From positions 4,277,001 through 4,341,000 of the forward strand of contig JAFBJZ010000660.1 in NCBI GenBank assembly GCA_016785225.1: a stretch of 64,000 nucleotides of DNA, given 5' to 3'. The notes beneath the pieces are model-generated. The model did not search any database. It saw nothing but the letters and a program-made list of their open reading frames with translations, and had not been told where the DNA came from. Shown here piece by piece: positions 36,701 through 48,773 of this stretch; within the stretch, counting starts at the first letter, position 1, and every line of letters starts with the position of its first letter. The position numbers and the translations under genes are program-made. The DNA comes from Psettodes erumei (taxonomy: Eukaryota; Chordata; Actinopteri; Pleuronectiformes; Psettodidae).

Positions 36701-39700
36701 CTGACTCAGATTCCAGATGGAGAAGCAGTGACTGCTGCAGAGTTTCGGATCTATAAGGACCGCAGTCATGCCCGCTATGACAATATCACTTTGAAGGTTA
36801 CTATATATCAAGTCATCAAGGAATACCAAAACAAGTAAGTACCAACCAACTTAAAGACAGTGGTGGAAGTCCAGTTACTCAAGTACAGTTCTTAAGTACA
36901 ATTTTAAGGTCCTGAAAGTATTTCCATTATCTACTTAATAGTTCTTCTCCAAAAATGTCATATACAAATATTGTAATTTTTTAGTAGACTACATTTATCT
37001 ACAGATATAGTTGTTACTTTGCAGATTAAGATTTTACACCCAAAACATATGACCTGTTTACAAAAAAAGTACTTTTATGGATTTCACAACTAACAATATA
37101 TGAAGTGATTAAAATTGCTGTATTTCAACTAGCTGAAACATTAAAGTGGTTCATTTTCAGTCTAGCATCAGTAATTTTAGTCTAATAACAGAATATACCA
37201 CTTTGTCAGGGGCCATTCTGTTGCTTTACTTCTGCTTTTGAAAATTAAATTGCATTTGGCTGCTACTGCTATTATATACATCTGTAAAATCATGAATGCA
37301 GGCCTTTTACTTGAGCTGCTGATTTTATTTAAGTAAAAGAACTCAATATTTCTTGCACCAATGAGTAAAGCTAGTCATTGACATTCGACTAAGTATTAAT
37401 CTGTCCCAGAGGAATCAAACAATAAAAGAAAATCGTCTGTGGACCTGCATCAAGCTTACTCTCAGTTCTGTGAAGTGCTGTTGAAAAGTAGACAGCGAAC
37501 ACCATCCTGTTTGCATATGCAAACTGACGCAATGAAAACAGAAATAGCTGTTACTTCAGGTGTACTTCGATCCCATGCAGTAATCTTATTTCACAGTTTC
37601 AAAAAAGGCAAATAGCGCAGCAGCTATTGTGTTGCAGCGGCTGAAACTTTCCACTCGCACAGAACGTGCTTCTATCTCCAACTCTGTTCTCCTTCATTCG
37701 CACCATGTCTGCCTTACAAATATAGTACTCGGATAAAGAGAGCTCCATTAGCAAGTTGGCCACTTATGAAGCTTGGAAGGTCCATCAGTTATCACTCGTC
37801 TTGTGTTGCCTGCCAAGCTGGCCCAGATGAAACCATGAGGGCCCATATCGGGGGTGGGGGGGTTGGGGGTTGGGGGGCTCCTTAGGGAGCTCCCGTGATA
37901 GCTGTTATGCCCACCACCTGCCTGTCTTAACAATATTCCGGAAGTTTAAACCATGACATAGCTGAATACACAAGGGTGTATTTAAAAGTGGGCCCACATT
38001 TGCTTGCCAAAAATGTGTGTGGGTGATTGAAGGGGAGATATGGCCCTCCTGGGCTTTGAAAAGGTTCAAGTCAATGGACTCTGCCATCTTAAAGGGGAAG
38101 ACTGCTCCGTTTAAGTTTTCACACACGTTTTCCTGGGGAATAGTATGTTTCAGTTAGGATTCACAAAGACGAGCAGTGCTTTTCCAGTGCTAGAAATCTT
38201 AGAAACAAACCTGGGATATGGGATTTTAAAAGGTCAAGGGTTTCCTCAAATGAAAAAGCCAGAATGAAAAAATTAAAATATTTGAAGACATACACATTAT
38301 TTTATGTTTTTCTTCAACATAACAGAAACAGCCAGTGGTTTTAAGTCAGTTACTTCTTTTAAAAAAAAAATCCATCCGACTCAAGTATAGTTAAGTTACA
38401 GTTTCATTCGTGAATAGCAATTTTGTTTGGGCAGTACTTCCGATTTAACAAACTTTTTGAATGCTTTTCCTTTCTTTTAAAACAAGTACAGAGCCCATTC
38501 TTGGATGACTTTGAAACCCACAATTTCACATTACTTTTGAAGTCACCACATCAATATGCCTGACATCTTTCACTTCACTGTGTCATTGTGCTGTACTGAA
38601 CTTTGCCATACACTGCTAAAGGAGAATAGAGGCATATGAACAGAATTTGCAGGAGACAGACTAAAAAGAGAGTAAAAAGTCTAAAAAGAGGCGTTAGCTA
38701 GTTTCTTCTATCCCTGGTATCCATTCTGTGGAACAGTACATCCAGTAATCACAGATTAATGGGCAGGATAAATATTTTTCCTCTTGGATATAGCTACAAG
38801 AATAGTATATCTACATAATCCAAATTGTCACAGGATATAAGCTTAATGCTGTACATTTCAAAGAGGAAGTTCAGCAATAAGTCACTCATAAGAATTAACC
38901 TTGCATGGAATTCCACATGAGGTTCAGCTTTATTACACCTGTAATAAACACATGAATAGATCCTGAACTATTGAGGCCACATGGAAAGTCTTGTTTCTTT
39001 TCGACCAGCACCGTGTAACCACAAAAACTGAACAGGCCTTATCCAATCTGCTGCTTGAAAGAAGTCCAATGCAAATTGCGAAGTGGGGCTTTTTCAACTT
39101 GGGGTTGATGGATGCCTTATGTCAAGCTCATGTTAAAAATATACAAGGGCTGATATATAAGATTCATAACTACTGAAACATTTTGCCCATCAAATAGTTG
39201 AGCTCCTGGCACATGTTTTGCCACACATCTCACACAAAAATGACCAAATTACTTTTACACAACAAATCACCAGTTTCCAATACTGCTGGGCTTTTTAGAG
39301 AGGAATGTCTGGTTTCAGAAGGATAAAAAGATAAAGAAACTAATAAAAGCCACTTAGAATCTGGCTTCTGCTACAAAGTTTGGGCTAAAGCATCCATTTG
39401 TGAGCAGTCAGCGATACCTCATTTATCTGTTCTGGTCTAACTGGTTAAGACCTCTTGGATTCAGTCTAAACGCCCTCAAAGAAGCATATGGTTTCTTTTT
39501 TGTGTCCCATTAAAGTTATGCAGCATCAAGGTGCATAGGCCGTTTTTATTTATTCTGCAACAAACTGTAGTGGGCAGAGAGGTTTTGTAATATGTTTACA
39601 TTGCAGCAGTAAAGTGACCGCATTCATTTCACCATCTGTTTGACTGGCACCGGCCTGAAATGCAGGAGTAATAACCTTGAAAACCAGCACACCCGCAGAA

Positions 39701-41971
39701 AATAAATATTTAAAATTATTTTCACTGGATTATGATGTTTTATTTTAAATAGTCAGAAAACACAGTGCATGTTTTTGTTTCATAACAGCAAGTGCTGCTT
39801 GAATGGTTGTTTGAGTGTGCATCACTTTAACTGCAGTTGATTTAATGCAGTAAATGTTTGCTTCATCTTTTCCTCTCACCCTCAGAGATGCAGAGACGTT
39901 CTTGCTCGACTCCAAAAAGGTCCAGGCATCTGATGGGGGCTGGCTGGTGTTTGACATCACAGCCACTAGTAATCACTGGGTGATGAACCCACAGCAGAAC
40001 CTGGGCCTGCAGCTCTGTGTGGAGACTATAGATGGCAAGTGAAATTTTTTTTTTTTCTATGAATTTGACATTTGTTCCTTTCTCTGCAACCTCCACAAAT
40101 TGATTCTCTTGGAATCTATAAAAGGTCAGAAAGTCATTCTTTTGTGTCAATCCACAATGTCTGCAATTGATTAAGAACTATATTTTTATTGATTTCAGGA
40201 CAATTTCGACTTGTATATTTGACAGCCCATGGAATGTATGTAGGAATTATTTATTACCAATAAATGGCCATTAATCCACAAAAAAGATTAATGGGTTGAC
40301 CTGGTCTTTGTATTTGTGAATGTACTGCAGTTTTTCTTTGCTTTTATTTTGAAAGTTCCATTTACCTGCTGTCTTTCAAAGGTCGAAGCATCAACATAAA
40401 GTCTGCAGGAATCATTGGGAGGAATGGGCCCCAGTCCAAACAGCCATTCCTTGTTGCTTTCTTCAAGGCCAGTGGGGTATTGCTTCGCTCTGTCAGAGCT
40501 GCTGGTGGGAAAAAAAAGAACCACAATCGCAATAAATCTACAAATCAGCAGGAATCATCTCGGGCACCAAAATCTGGAGGTATGTACACAATTTTTATAA
40601 TTTCCTTTACCACATAGATATCTAATCTGTACATTAGACAACCACACCATCCATTTGCCCTGCTATCACAACTGCTATGCTGTCTATCCGTTTCTCAGAT
40701 TAACAAATTTAAATCTCTGCAGCTACTATATCTTCACAATTACTGAGTAGATTGCCATGCAATTTTAAAAAATAATAATATTTTGATTGTGTGTTCACAA
40801 TTTCTTCTTGTATGCAAGAAATATGTATGTATATGTATTTATGAAGTAGTGGGCAGAATGTCACAAATTTGGAGTGGAATGCACGTCTTTAGACATGCAA
40901 AATCTTCTTTTGTTTGTTCCTCCTAAACATTTCTTTAAACATGATACTCTGGAGAAAAGTTCTGGAGATTGTATTCAGCGTTCACTTCTGATCGGCATGT
41001 CAGCTGTACCAAAATAACATTGCTGTGATTATATTAGTACTCAGAGCGATTAAACAGTTGCTTTGTCCTTTTTGCATTAAGCTGTACATTTAATTAATTA
41101 TTTATAATTTCAAAAAATAATGAATAATCTTGCATACTGAATGATAATTACTGTTATCCTCATGTACAATTTACCTATTGTATTAATTATTTATTGTCTA
41201 TAGCTCTACAGTTGCAGCTTCTCCACATCTGGTGTAATGTTCACTGTTAATAGTTCAGCCTTAATGGGAAATGTTTCCAAGTATATTAATGTTCCTACAG
41301 TAAACAAACAGCAAAGACATAAAGAAGCATTACTTTCTGTCATAATAACTAATCTTAATTTTCAGATTATAACACCAGTGAACAAAAGCAAGCCTGTAAG
41401 AAGCATGAGCTTTATGTCAGCTTTCGAGATTTGGGCTGGCAGGTAAGAAACACATGGTAATAGCACAATGAATGACACAATTTTTTATTCAGCTTATACG
41501 CTGACACTGTGAAAACACATCCTGCGTAATGAATAAAAGGAAAAAAATGTTCTCTTTTTGTCAAGGATTGGATCATCGCACCTGAGGGCTACGCTGCTTT
41601 TTACTGTGATGGCGAATGCTCGTTCCCACTCAACGCACACATGAACGCAACAAATCATGCAATTGTGCAAACCCTGGTGGGTATTCTTCAGAGTGTATTA
41701 CACATGTGTACTGCAATAAAATCATGTTTTAGGCTTCTATAATGTTCTTAGCAGTTATAATTTATTTGAAACTCACTGCTGCCGCAACTCTTTTAAATCT
41801 ACTTTATGCTGTCATTTATAGGTCCATTTAATGTTTCCTGACAATGTGCCAAAGCCATGCTGTGCCCCAACCAAGCTCAACGCAATATCAGTACTTTACT
41901 TTGATGACAGCTCAAATGTTATCCTCAAGAAATATAGAAATATGGTAGTTAGGTCTTGTGGATGCCATTAG
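33704..41971 (+). CDS. bmp5: Bone morphogenetic protein 5 precursor, complete
   Basis: Seven exons give 456 residues (human BMP5 has 454): 33704-34196, 36642-36834, 39886-40034, 40382-40579, 41366-41442, 41566-41676, 41822-41971. The product is a secreted TGF-beta family ligand that signals through BMP receptors and SMAD1/5, and acts in skeletal and organ patterning. A hydrophobic leader ([18 protein letters not shown]) is followed by a propeptide with [20 protein letters not shown], nearly identical to human BMP5, and [17 protein letters not shown]. The site RSVR (residues 314-317) precedes a 139-residue mature part with seven cysteines ending CGCH and the conserved NAT glycosylation site. 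Residues 80-150 ([16 protein letters not shown]) are the least conserved. The ATG has A at -3; GTG six bases earlier is not a start. Intron 3 begins with GC instead of GT. BMP7 and BMP6 are the close relatives, but the propeptide and mature N-terminus (NHNRNKS) fit BMP5. Confidence 0.97.
34197..36641. other. bmp5 intron 1
   Basis: AT-rich intron of 2.4 kb, donor GTGAGT, acceptor CCAG. I see no exon or clear mobile element. Conserved enhancers could be here but cannot be detected without alignment. Confidence 0.6.
36858..37363. mobile_element. hAT-like miniature transposon (MITE) in bmp5 intron 2
   Basis: The element begins CAGTGGTGGAAG and ends CTTGCACCAATG, imperfect terminal inverted repeats. 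Inside, TTACTCAAGTACAGTTCTTA then AAGTACAATTTTAAGGTCCTG at the left, GTTACTTTGCAGATTAAGAT in the middle, and TTTAAGTAAAAGAACTCAAT at the right recall in order a non-autonomous hAT-type element widespread in teleosts. Flanking 8-mers CTTAAAGA and AGTAAAGC share only TAAAG, so the target duplication has decayed. It has no coding capacity. Family assignment is from memory. Confidence 0.65.
37364..39885. other. bmp5 intron 2, right part
   Basis: After the miniature transposon the intron continues to the acceptor CCTCAG at 39880-39885. Apart from the G tract I see no feature. Short open frames on the minus strand at 37748-38126 only reflect C-rich complement of the G tract. Confidence 0.55.
37850..37877 (+). 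repeat. G-quadruplex-type G tract in bmp5 intron 2
   Basis: Four runs of five to seven G separated by T or TT fill 28 bases. This meets any consensus for a stable G-quadruplex and lies on the sense strand, so the structure could form in the pre-mRNA too. Confidence 0.8.
40035..40381 (+). other. bmp5: bmp5 intron 3 with GC-AG boundaries
   Basis: Exon 3 ends GATG and the intron starts GCAAGT; it ends CAAAG. Joining them gives Asp-Gly-Arg-Ser-Ile-Asn, identical to human BMP5 here. The extended consensus AAGT after GC is typical of functional GC donors. A GT donor four bases on (GTGAAA) would need an acceptor inside exon 4 and would lose conserved residues. Confidence 0.85.
40486..40497 (+). other. 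bmp5: bmp5 proprotein convertase cleavage site
   Basis: CGC TCT GTC AGA encodes Arg-Ser-Val-Arg, a furin-type R-x-x-R site, at residues 314-317 inside exon 4. Cleavage would release a mature ligand from Ala318 to His456, starting with a basic, heparin-binding-like segment (KKKNHNRNK). Confidence 0.9.
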
Positions 41972-42902
41972 TAGCTGGGCTAACTGTAATTTATGTCATC
42001 TGGTATGGGAATCGCTGGAAAACACATCTGCTGCAGGTGTTATGTGATGTACAGTATTATGTATATAAAGTTTTATTACCTAATTTATTTTCTTTTTTTA
42101 AATAGCACTGAATATTGTTATATTTATATGATTAGGACAGAATGATTTTACCTACAATGCCAGTTATCTCATAACTTTTGTGTCCGTTGGCATATACTCC
42201 CTCCTAGTTTCGTCTGTATTTTAACTTTTATGAGTAAATTATTCACTGGAGTCATCATGATACAAAACATTTCTTCCCCGTGTGCGTGTTTTCCCCTTTT
42301 CTAATATGAAAATTAATAATTATACTTGGACTTCAGTGTAGGTTTGTTTTTTTTCTCCTATGTAATTTGTTTTTATCTGTAATGGAGCAGCAATTGTAAA
42401 AGACTGATTCATAAAACATAAATTCATGTGACAAATGAGCAACCTCAATGTTAATGCTGCTAACTCTAACATCACAAGCTGCACAGGCGGTTGAAATATC
42501 TTAAGTAAGTCAAATTGGATCACAGGAGATACAAAAAACAGTGAGAGTTCTCTAACATAAACCAAACAGCCCAAAGCTATTTTCAAGCTGTCACCATCTT
42601 TCAGCGCTGATACTGTTTCACCTTTTTCATGTCAGCTTTTTAATATTTTTTTTAATACCAGCGGGTGTTCTCAGAAGGCAATTGTGTCAGTTTGGAATGA
42701 AACAAAGTGTTCATTGAGCATTCGCATACGATCACACAATTTATGTCATTTTTTAACACATTAATGTAAATCTCTTCCCGACATACTGTGTTTCTCATGC
42801 CTCTGAGGACTTTTGTCATGCTGCAAATGTCCTTGCTCCACGTTAATTCTAGTTCTTGTTTGGGGAAAGTATATCTTACATAGTGTTGTGTATTTTAATA
42901 AA
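41972..42902 (+). terminator. bmp5: bmp5 3' UTR and polyadenylation signal
   Basis: The UTR follows TAG at 41969-41971. AATAAA at 42897-42902 is the best signal, giving a UTR of about 0.95 kb that is AT-rich with several ATTTA pentamers. Longer forms are possible. Confidence 0.5.
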
Positions 42903-45732
42903 TGTACCACTTGAAAAATCCTTTCTTTTGATTTGCCTTTACATGACCTGACAGCATTTCAACTTTTTAACACAAAATTATATGCATTTTGCATTTCATC
43001 TTGGAGCCTTTTTCCCACCTCCAGCTGCAAGTCCTCCAGCCTCTTTAAATCCAAGTTGTCCTTTCGTATTTCTGTTTGGAACTCTACGGATGTTTTACAC
43101 ACTGTTGCCAGACTACCATCTCGGATTTATAAATGTTTGACAAGTATGATATAAACTCGGGGTCCACCCATGGAGCCTGCTGACAAGCTCTTGGGGAGTG
43201 GTAATGCTAGTGGTACAGTGCTAGTAGTAAAGCAGTGCTGTGACCTCCAAAGTCAGCCCAAAAGGGTGATTATCATAAGGCTGCCAGTAGAGAACAATAT
43301 ATCATTTTGAAACCAATCCCTTCCAGATTATGGGGGAAAGATACTATCCATCATATGATTTATGCAATATGTTTGGCACACCTCTGCTTTCTCGCATTCT
43401 GTACACTTGTAGTTTGGATGTTGCCATCTGCTCAGAGCTAAGATTCACCCCTGGAAACAAAGCGAAGACCATAAACTAAATGAAGGGGAGTTGTTACATT
43501 TCACTCTCATTCAGGATAAGCAGAAAAGAAGTGTGAGAGAACACGCAATTTCCAGAGAAGTATTCTGGTTACGCACTTATTTTCAATGGTCTTGGAAATG
43601 TAGGGATTAGGTTAAGGATTAATATTTATTTACACAACTGTGTTGACCTTCACTGAACACAGGATATGTACTGTTGCACTTTTTCTCCCTTCCACCTTCC
43701 CACTTTTATAACTTTTTTTCTCTGACATGGCAGAACATTGAGTGACTGTATTTCACTTAATTAAAAGCAGTGGCTGGCCTGCCCAGATGTTATGTGGGCT
43801 GCATCTAAAAGGAGTGTTGACATTCAGTGAATAGAAGAGGCCACCTGCTAACTTAACTCTTGGCTTGAGGGGTGATTTGCATTCCTGTGGCCTGTTGCCT
43901 GGCATGATTACTCCTAGCACTTCACAATCCTATCTACTGTTTAATATCATGGATTTTTTCCAACTACTACTTTTCAACTACATTTCTTCCTTTTCTGTAA
44001 TGCAGGGGCCGCAATGAAAGAGCTCCTATTTAAGTTCTATGAAAAACTACATGGCCCTCTCGACAGCAACCACCCGACCACATGAAAGGAAAGGGTAACA
44101 ATTGCCATACTCAGGGCAGATTAATATATTGGCCCCTTCTCCGCTGAGACCCCCGTGGTCAAAAAGCAGCCTGCAGTGGGTCAGAGGTGACTTGATCTTC
44201 ATCAGATCAGCACTTCCAGTGGCCACTACTGAAACAAGCGTGAAAAAGGTCACAACCCTTTGCAGTTTACTTTTCATGAAGGGTTTATTGTGTATTAATC
44301 GGCATCCTGCTCTCATGTTTATTTTTGTTCATGTATTCATGTATATTCTCATGTATTATCCTATATGTCACAACATACTGTTGGCTTTACATAAACACAC
44401 TTCGATAATGTCGGGATGTATTTCCAGATGCTGATATTAAGTTTTTGCTTCTTTTTTCTGCCGCAAACGTTATATCCTAAACTGATTGAGAAAACAGACG
44501 TGTCCCTGCTCGCGGCTGTTAAGAACATGTTCCTTTTGTTCAGCAAATGTGATATATTTAGTGCAGAGAAATCATCTTGAAGCCCTTAGCAGGCGGGACT
44601 GGCTGTCTGTCAAAGTTGCGAATGCTGGACAATTCAGGTCATTTTTAATCTCATCTAAACCATCACCAGAAGGACATACACTGACAAATACTGCAAAACA
44701 AAAACAAAACTCTGCTGTGATGACCCATAGATCTTGTCAGACCACCGATGAAGGGATATGTGCTGGAGGTCACCCAGAAACATCCTCTAGCAATATGAGA
44801 ATTATGTCCTTTCTCAGTAAGCCCTCTTTCACTTACGCCTCTGTGTTAAATGGTCTATAGACTTCTGAGATAATTAGCAACAGTTGGTGGACGCTTGCAA
44901 CAGAATATTGAAAGGGAAATAGTGTTTGGGGTAGTTATTCATTTTGTAGATAAGTGTGTTTGAAATGAAAATAAAATGTGGTCAGTTATCCATGAAAGGA
45001 AAGTGGGATTTTATACAAACATACCCATAAATTATGAAGCTAAACATTTGTCCACAGTCTTATTGAAGTTTAACAGGCCGGCTACTGTAAAGACACACTT
45101 CTGGTTAAATTTTGTATTTGAGACTCTTCATTGATGTTCTCAATTTCTTACACAGTGGACTCTCATGTTGGCAGGTGAGATGACTGGCATGATGCTCACT
45201 TTGATCACGTTTTTGTCAATTTATCACAACTACAAAACAACACACTTATTGTCCTTTTAGTTTAGCAGTTCCGTGTTTCATCAACTTACCCTCTGTTAAC
45301 CAGGAGATCTTTTCTTTCTGTCGCTCAGAGTTTATTTTCAAAGTCTCACCTTGCAGTCCATCCACAAGGCATGTGAAATTGTATCTAATAAAAATGTTGT
45401 GCAGTTTACCTAATTCATCTCCCCACATATGGTTCTCCTTATTTGTATTCTGTGGGTGGGCCATGACTTCCATACAGCTCAATCAGTCCCTCTTGAAAAG
45501 GGAGACCATATGGGTCACATTTTTACATGTTGTTTGGTATGACAAGGCTGCAGCAGGACCCGTGAGGAATGTGTCCTCACAGAGGGCAGTGTAGAAACAC
45601 CGTTATGTTTGCTTGTTATTCACATATGCACATTAGCTTCCCCGGCCAAAGAAGAGAGGGGTTTTGGGTTCTTGCAGCGACAACAGACTGCCTGTGAACT
45701 TCACTGTCACTTCCCATTACTGTTAAGGGTGG

Positions 45733-45811
45733 CACCTGTGCATTTTAATTAATTCTACATTTTGAAAACCTTTGAAATTTAACACATGAATTAAAATGCA
45801 TAGGCTAGGTG
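45733..45811. repeat. Palindromic element with 12-bp perfect inner arms
   Basis: TGCATTTTAATT at 45739-45750 pairs perfectly with AATTAAAATGCA at 45789-45800, and CACCT at 45733-45737 pairs with AGGTG at 45807-45811. The whole 79-bp unit looks like a tiny inverted-repeat element or MITE remnant. Confidence 0.5.
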
Positions 45812-48728
45812 AATTTTATTATTCAATACTCTTTAAGTACTACAAGATGATTTTATTTAATAAATTTAATTCAGAATATAATTCAAATTCCCTTTTTACT
45901 TTGTATACATCTCTAAAATGTAGTTGGTTTTAGAGTAAATGGTTAAGGTTTTCCATTTTTTTCTTTTTATATTGCATGCAGCATTTAAGAAACATATTTT
46001 GCTTGAAAATCCAGTAAAAAAACTTTGTCTTTCAGGATTACTTTGTGGGTTTGTCTGAGTAGAATTAAAAGTTTCTGTTATGATAGGCTAATAATGTCTC
46101 TGTATAAACCTAACCCCAACCCGCCTATTGTAGAATTTCTATCAAAGAACACATAAAGTTAAAAAAAAAGTTTTAAAGCAAAAAATAAACAAACCAGATG
46201 GGCAGGATATTAACCTGCTACTGAGGCCAAGGATGTTTCTATGCTGTATTAATCATGTTGTTTTACGGTACCACTCAGCTTTCAAACCAATGTTTAATAT
46301 GCTGCCAGAAGAGTACATCAGGGGAATAAGGGCCTATCTGGGCACAATTATGAAGTGGAAAAGAGACAGATCAAAAGCAAGACAGAAAAAATGCAATTGA
46401 TTATATAAAGGTAATCCTTTTCTATTAAAACCTTCTGCTCTAATGTCTCTAAAATGAAGACTCAGGAAAAAAAAACTATTGTTTGTCCAAGTCTTTAAAT
46501 TGGAGACTCTGGGTTAATTATAATCACTGTAGTAGCCAAGGTAATTAAAGGTATCTAGTTGTGTTTATAATGTAGACTGAAGGTATTACTTTGCTCAGGT
46601 TAGTAAACTCTCCACAGTTGATTAAAGAAAGACAATGGCACATCTTTTAGAATTATTAAAGAGCCTCTTGAGTCAATAGTTTTGGATGCTATTTAAAGGT
46701 GTCATATTAGGATCAATGTTTAAATAATGGAAACTATCATTCATTGGTTTTGTAGATTCATAAATTGCCTAGATTAAATTAGAATAGATGAGCACAGGTG
46801 CTCAACATTAAGAATGAATGAATTTTAGTTATAATCCACCTTACTCCCCAATACACTGACTGGGAGGATGACACATACATTGTCCCATGCTGTGTGTTTG
46901 GTGCTGTCATGCATAAATATTTCACTTTGACAGTTTTGGACTTCTTAATATAAGTGAAAAAAAGTTTTGTAGAAAATCGTACTCCTCAAAACAAGGATAA
47001 GACCCAGCTATCATAATTTCATGATCAAAATGGGTCTTTCCTGCCATCCTCTCACACCATTATGAACCAAACATGCTACTCTACCAATTTAGAAAGAAAA
47101 TAGAGCTGTTAACAGCCACCACTTAACCTAGTTCATGTGAAGTCCGGCTGTTGTAAATTTTGCTGTGAAATTCAATTTCACCCACCAAGGACATGGATAC
47201 ATGGAAGGAAATCTCTGTGCTTTATGATCTAGCTGGAGCCGTAATCCAGCCATGGGGTCCTCGATGGTGCAATATAAAAATCTGTACAATATATATCTGG
47301 CTGTTTAGGAACAGTACCTGTGAATGTATCTGTGACAAAAATGTGTTCGCTTATGTCTGTGTGAAGAGAAAGCTGACAAGTGTACATGTTGGAATGAATG
47401 ATTATTGGTTATTAACTGGCAAGGATGTCCTGAAAGTGTTTTTGCTTGCTCTCCTTATTAAATATAGACATATGTTCACCATTCTGAACAAGCAGGTGCA
47501 AAGGGTCCCATGGCACTACTTTAATCAAACAGAAGAAATTGTGTTTTATGCTTTAGTCATCAACAGTCCTGTCTATGATCATGCATACAGCACACAGGTC
47601 AGTGGCTTTTGTGACTAAAAGCCACAGGATACTTTGGTGTGATTACTGCAAGGATAATCTTTAACACACATGGTGTCTCCAAGGGGAGCTGTGGAAAGTT
47701 GGCTTAGAGTGGTCAGCTTCCTGAAGAAACTGTAAGGTAGGCTACTATTTTTATAATGGCTTTACATTAAAAAAAAAAAGTTTGTGGTCAAAATTTAGCT
47801 TGGTATGTATTTGAATGTAAGGACAATAAGGTAGGGTATTGATGCGTTTCCTTAGATAAGAGCAAGGTGGGTTTTCATTCTTTTGTTGTTTTTCATTCTT
47901 TGCTGTTTTTGTGCAGCATTTTTTCGACCTGATTCATTTATTCACAGTCAAGTGGTCTATTGCTGTAGAACTGGGTGTAATCAACCTGACTGTACATCCA
48001 ACAAACCCCTCCATCTTCTCTGGCTACAAAAGACTATGTCATGATTATTGCTTTCAGGGGTGATGATAATGTGCTATTCACTCAGTACCAGGACTCTCTT
48101 GTTGTTACACTTCAGTTAAATTCATGATGTCGAAATTGAAGACGGATGGAGGATGAAAATTGATTTAATCTGGTTCCTGTTTTCTTTCTCCCACTTTGTT
48201 TTCAGTATATATCTGAGAGCTTAAAACCTCTTTCATGCCATGCCGAAACCTGTACTCTATAAAGTACTGTTTTTCACATCTGTTTCTTCCTTAGCAGAAA
48301 AAAAGAGAATAGTCCGTTTCTTTTTATAGGCAACATTTTCCAGAGCAGAAACATGTTGTGACATTTGCGCTGTTTGATTTTTATTTAATATTTTGAAGCA
48401 TTCATCATCTGCTTGGTCTCCAAAACCCTCATGTGTAAAATATATTGTTCCCAGGAGACTGCTAACACACTAGCACAATGACATCCCCTTTCCTGTCGAG
48501 ACATATCTGTTTGCCTAATCTACACAAACCCAATGAGTATTGTCTATTTACAGAGTTTAAATCTTAGAGGAAACATCTTTATGCTTGTGGTGTTGTTTAT
48601 ATTTGTAAGCGGCACGATAATTAGACTGAACAAAAGACTTAGCAAAATGAAGACAGGGAGTTTTTGAGGTCTGGAACCATGCAAATCTGTTAATGCTGTT
48701 GTGATACAAACATCGACCATTTCATTTG

Positions 48729-48773
48729 AGTGTCAAAACTCTGTCACAGTCATGGTGTCAAAGTTTTGACACT
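48729..48773. repeat. 12-bp perfect inverted repeat with 21-base loop
   Basis: AGTGTCAAAACT (48729-48740) and AGTTTTGACACT (48762-48773) are exact reverse complements. The loop has two more TGTCA words, so the 45 bases contain four TGTCA/TGACA cores, the core of MEIS/TGIF-type homeodomain sites. Function unknown. Confidence 0.55.

Noticed and set aside
36524..36838. 104-codon open frame as a separate gene
   Set aside because: It is bmp5 exon 2 with intron sequence read through on the left.
47193..47618. A 141-codon open frame as a gene between bmp5 and hmgcll1
   Set aside because: No recognisable domain or family resemblance, and no promoter or splice evidence.
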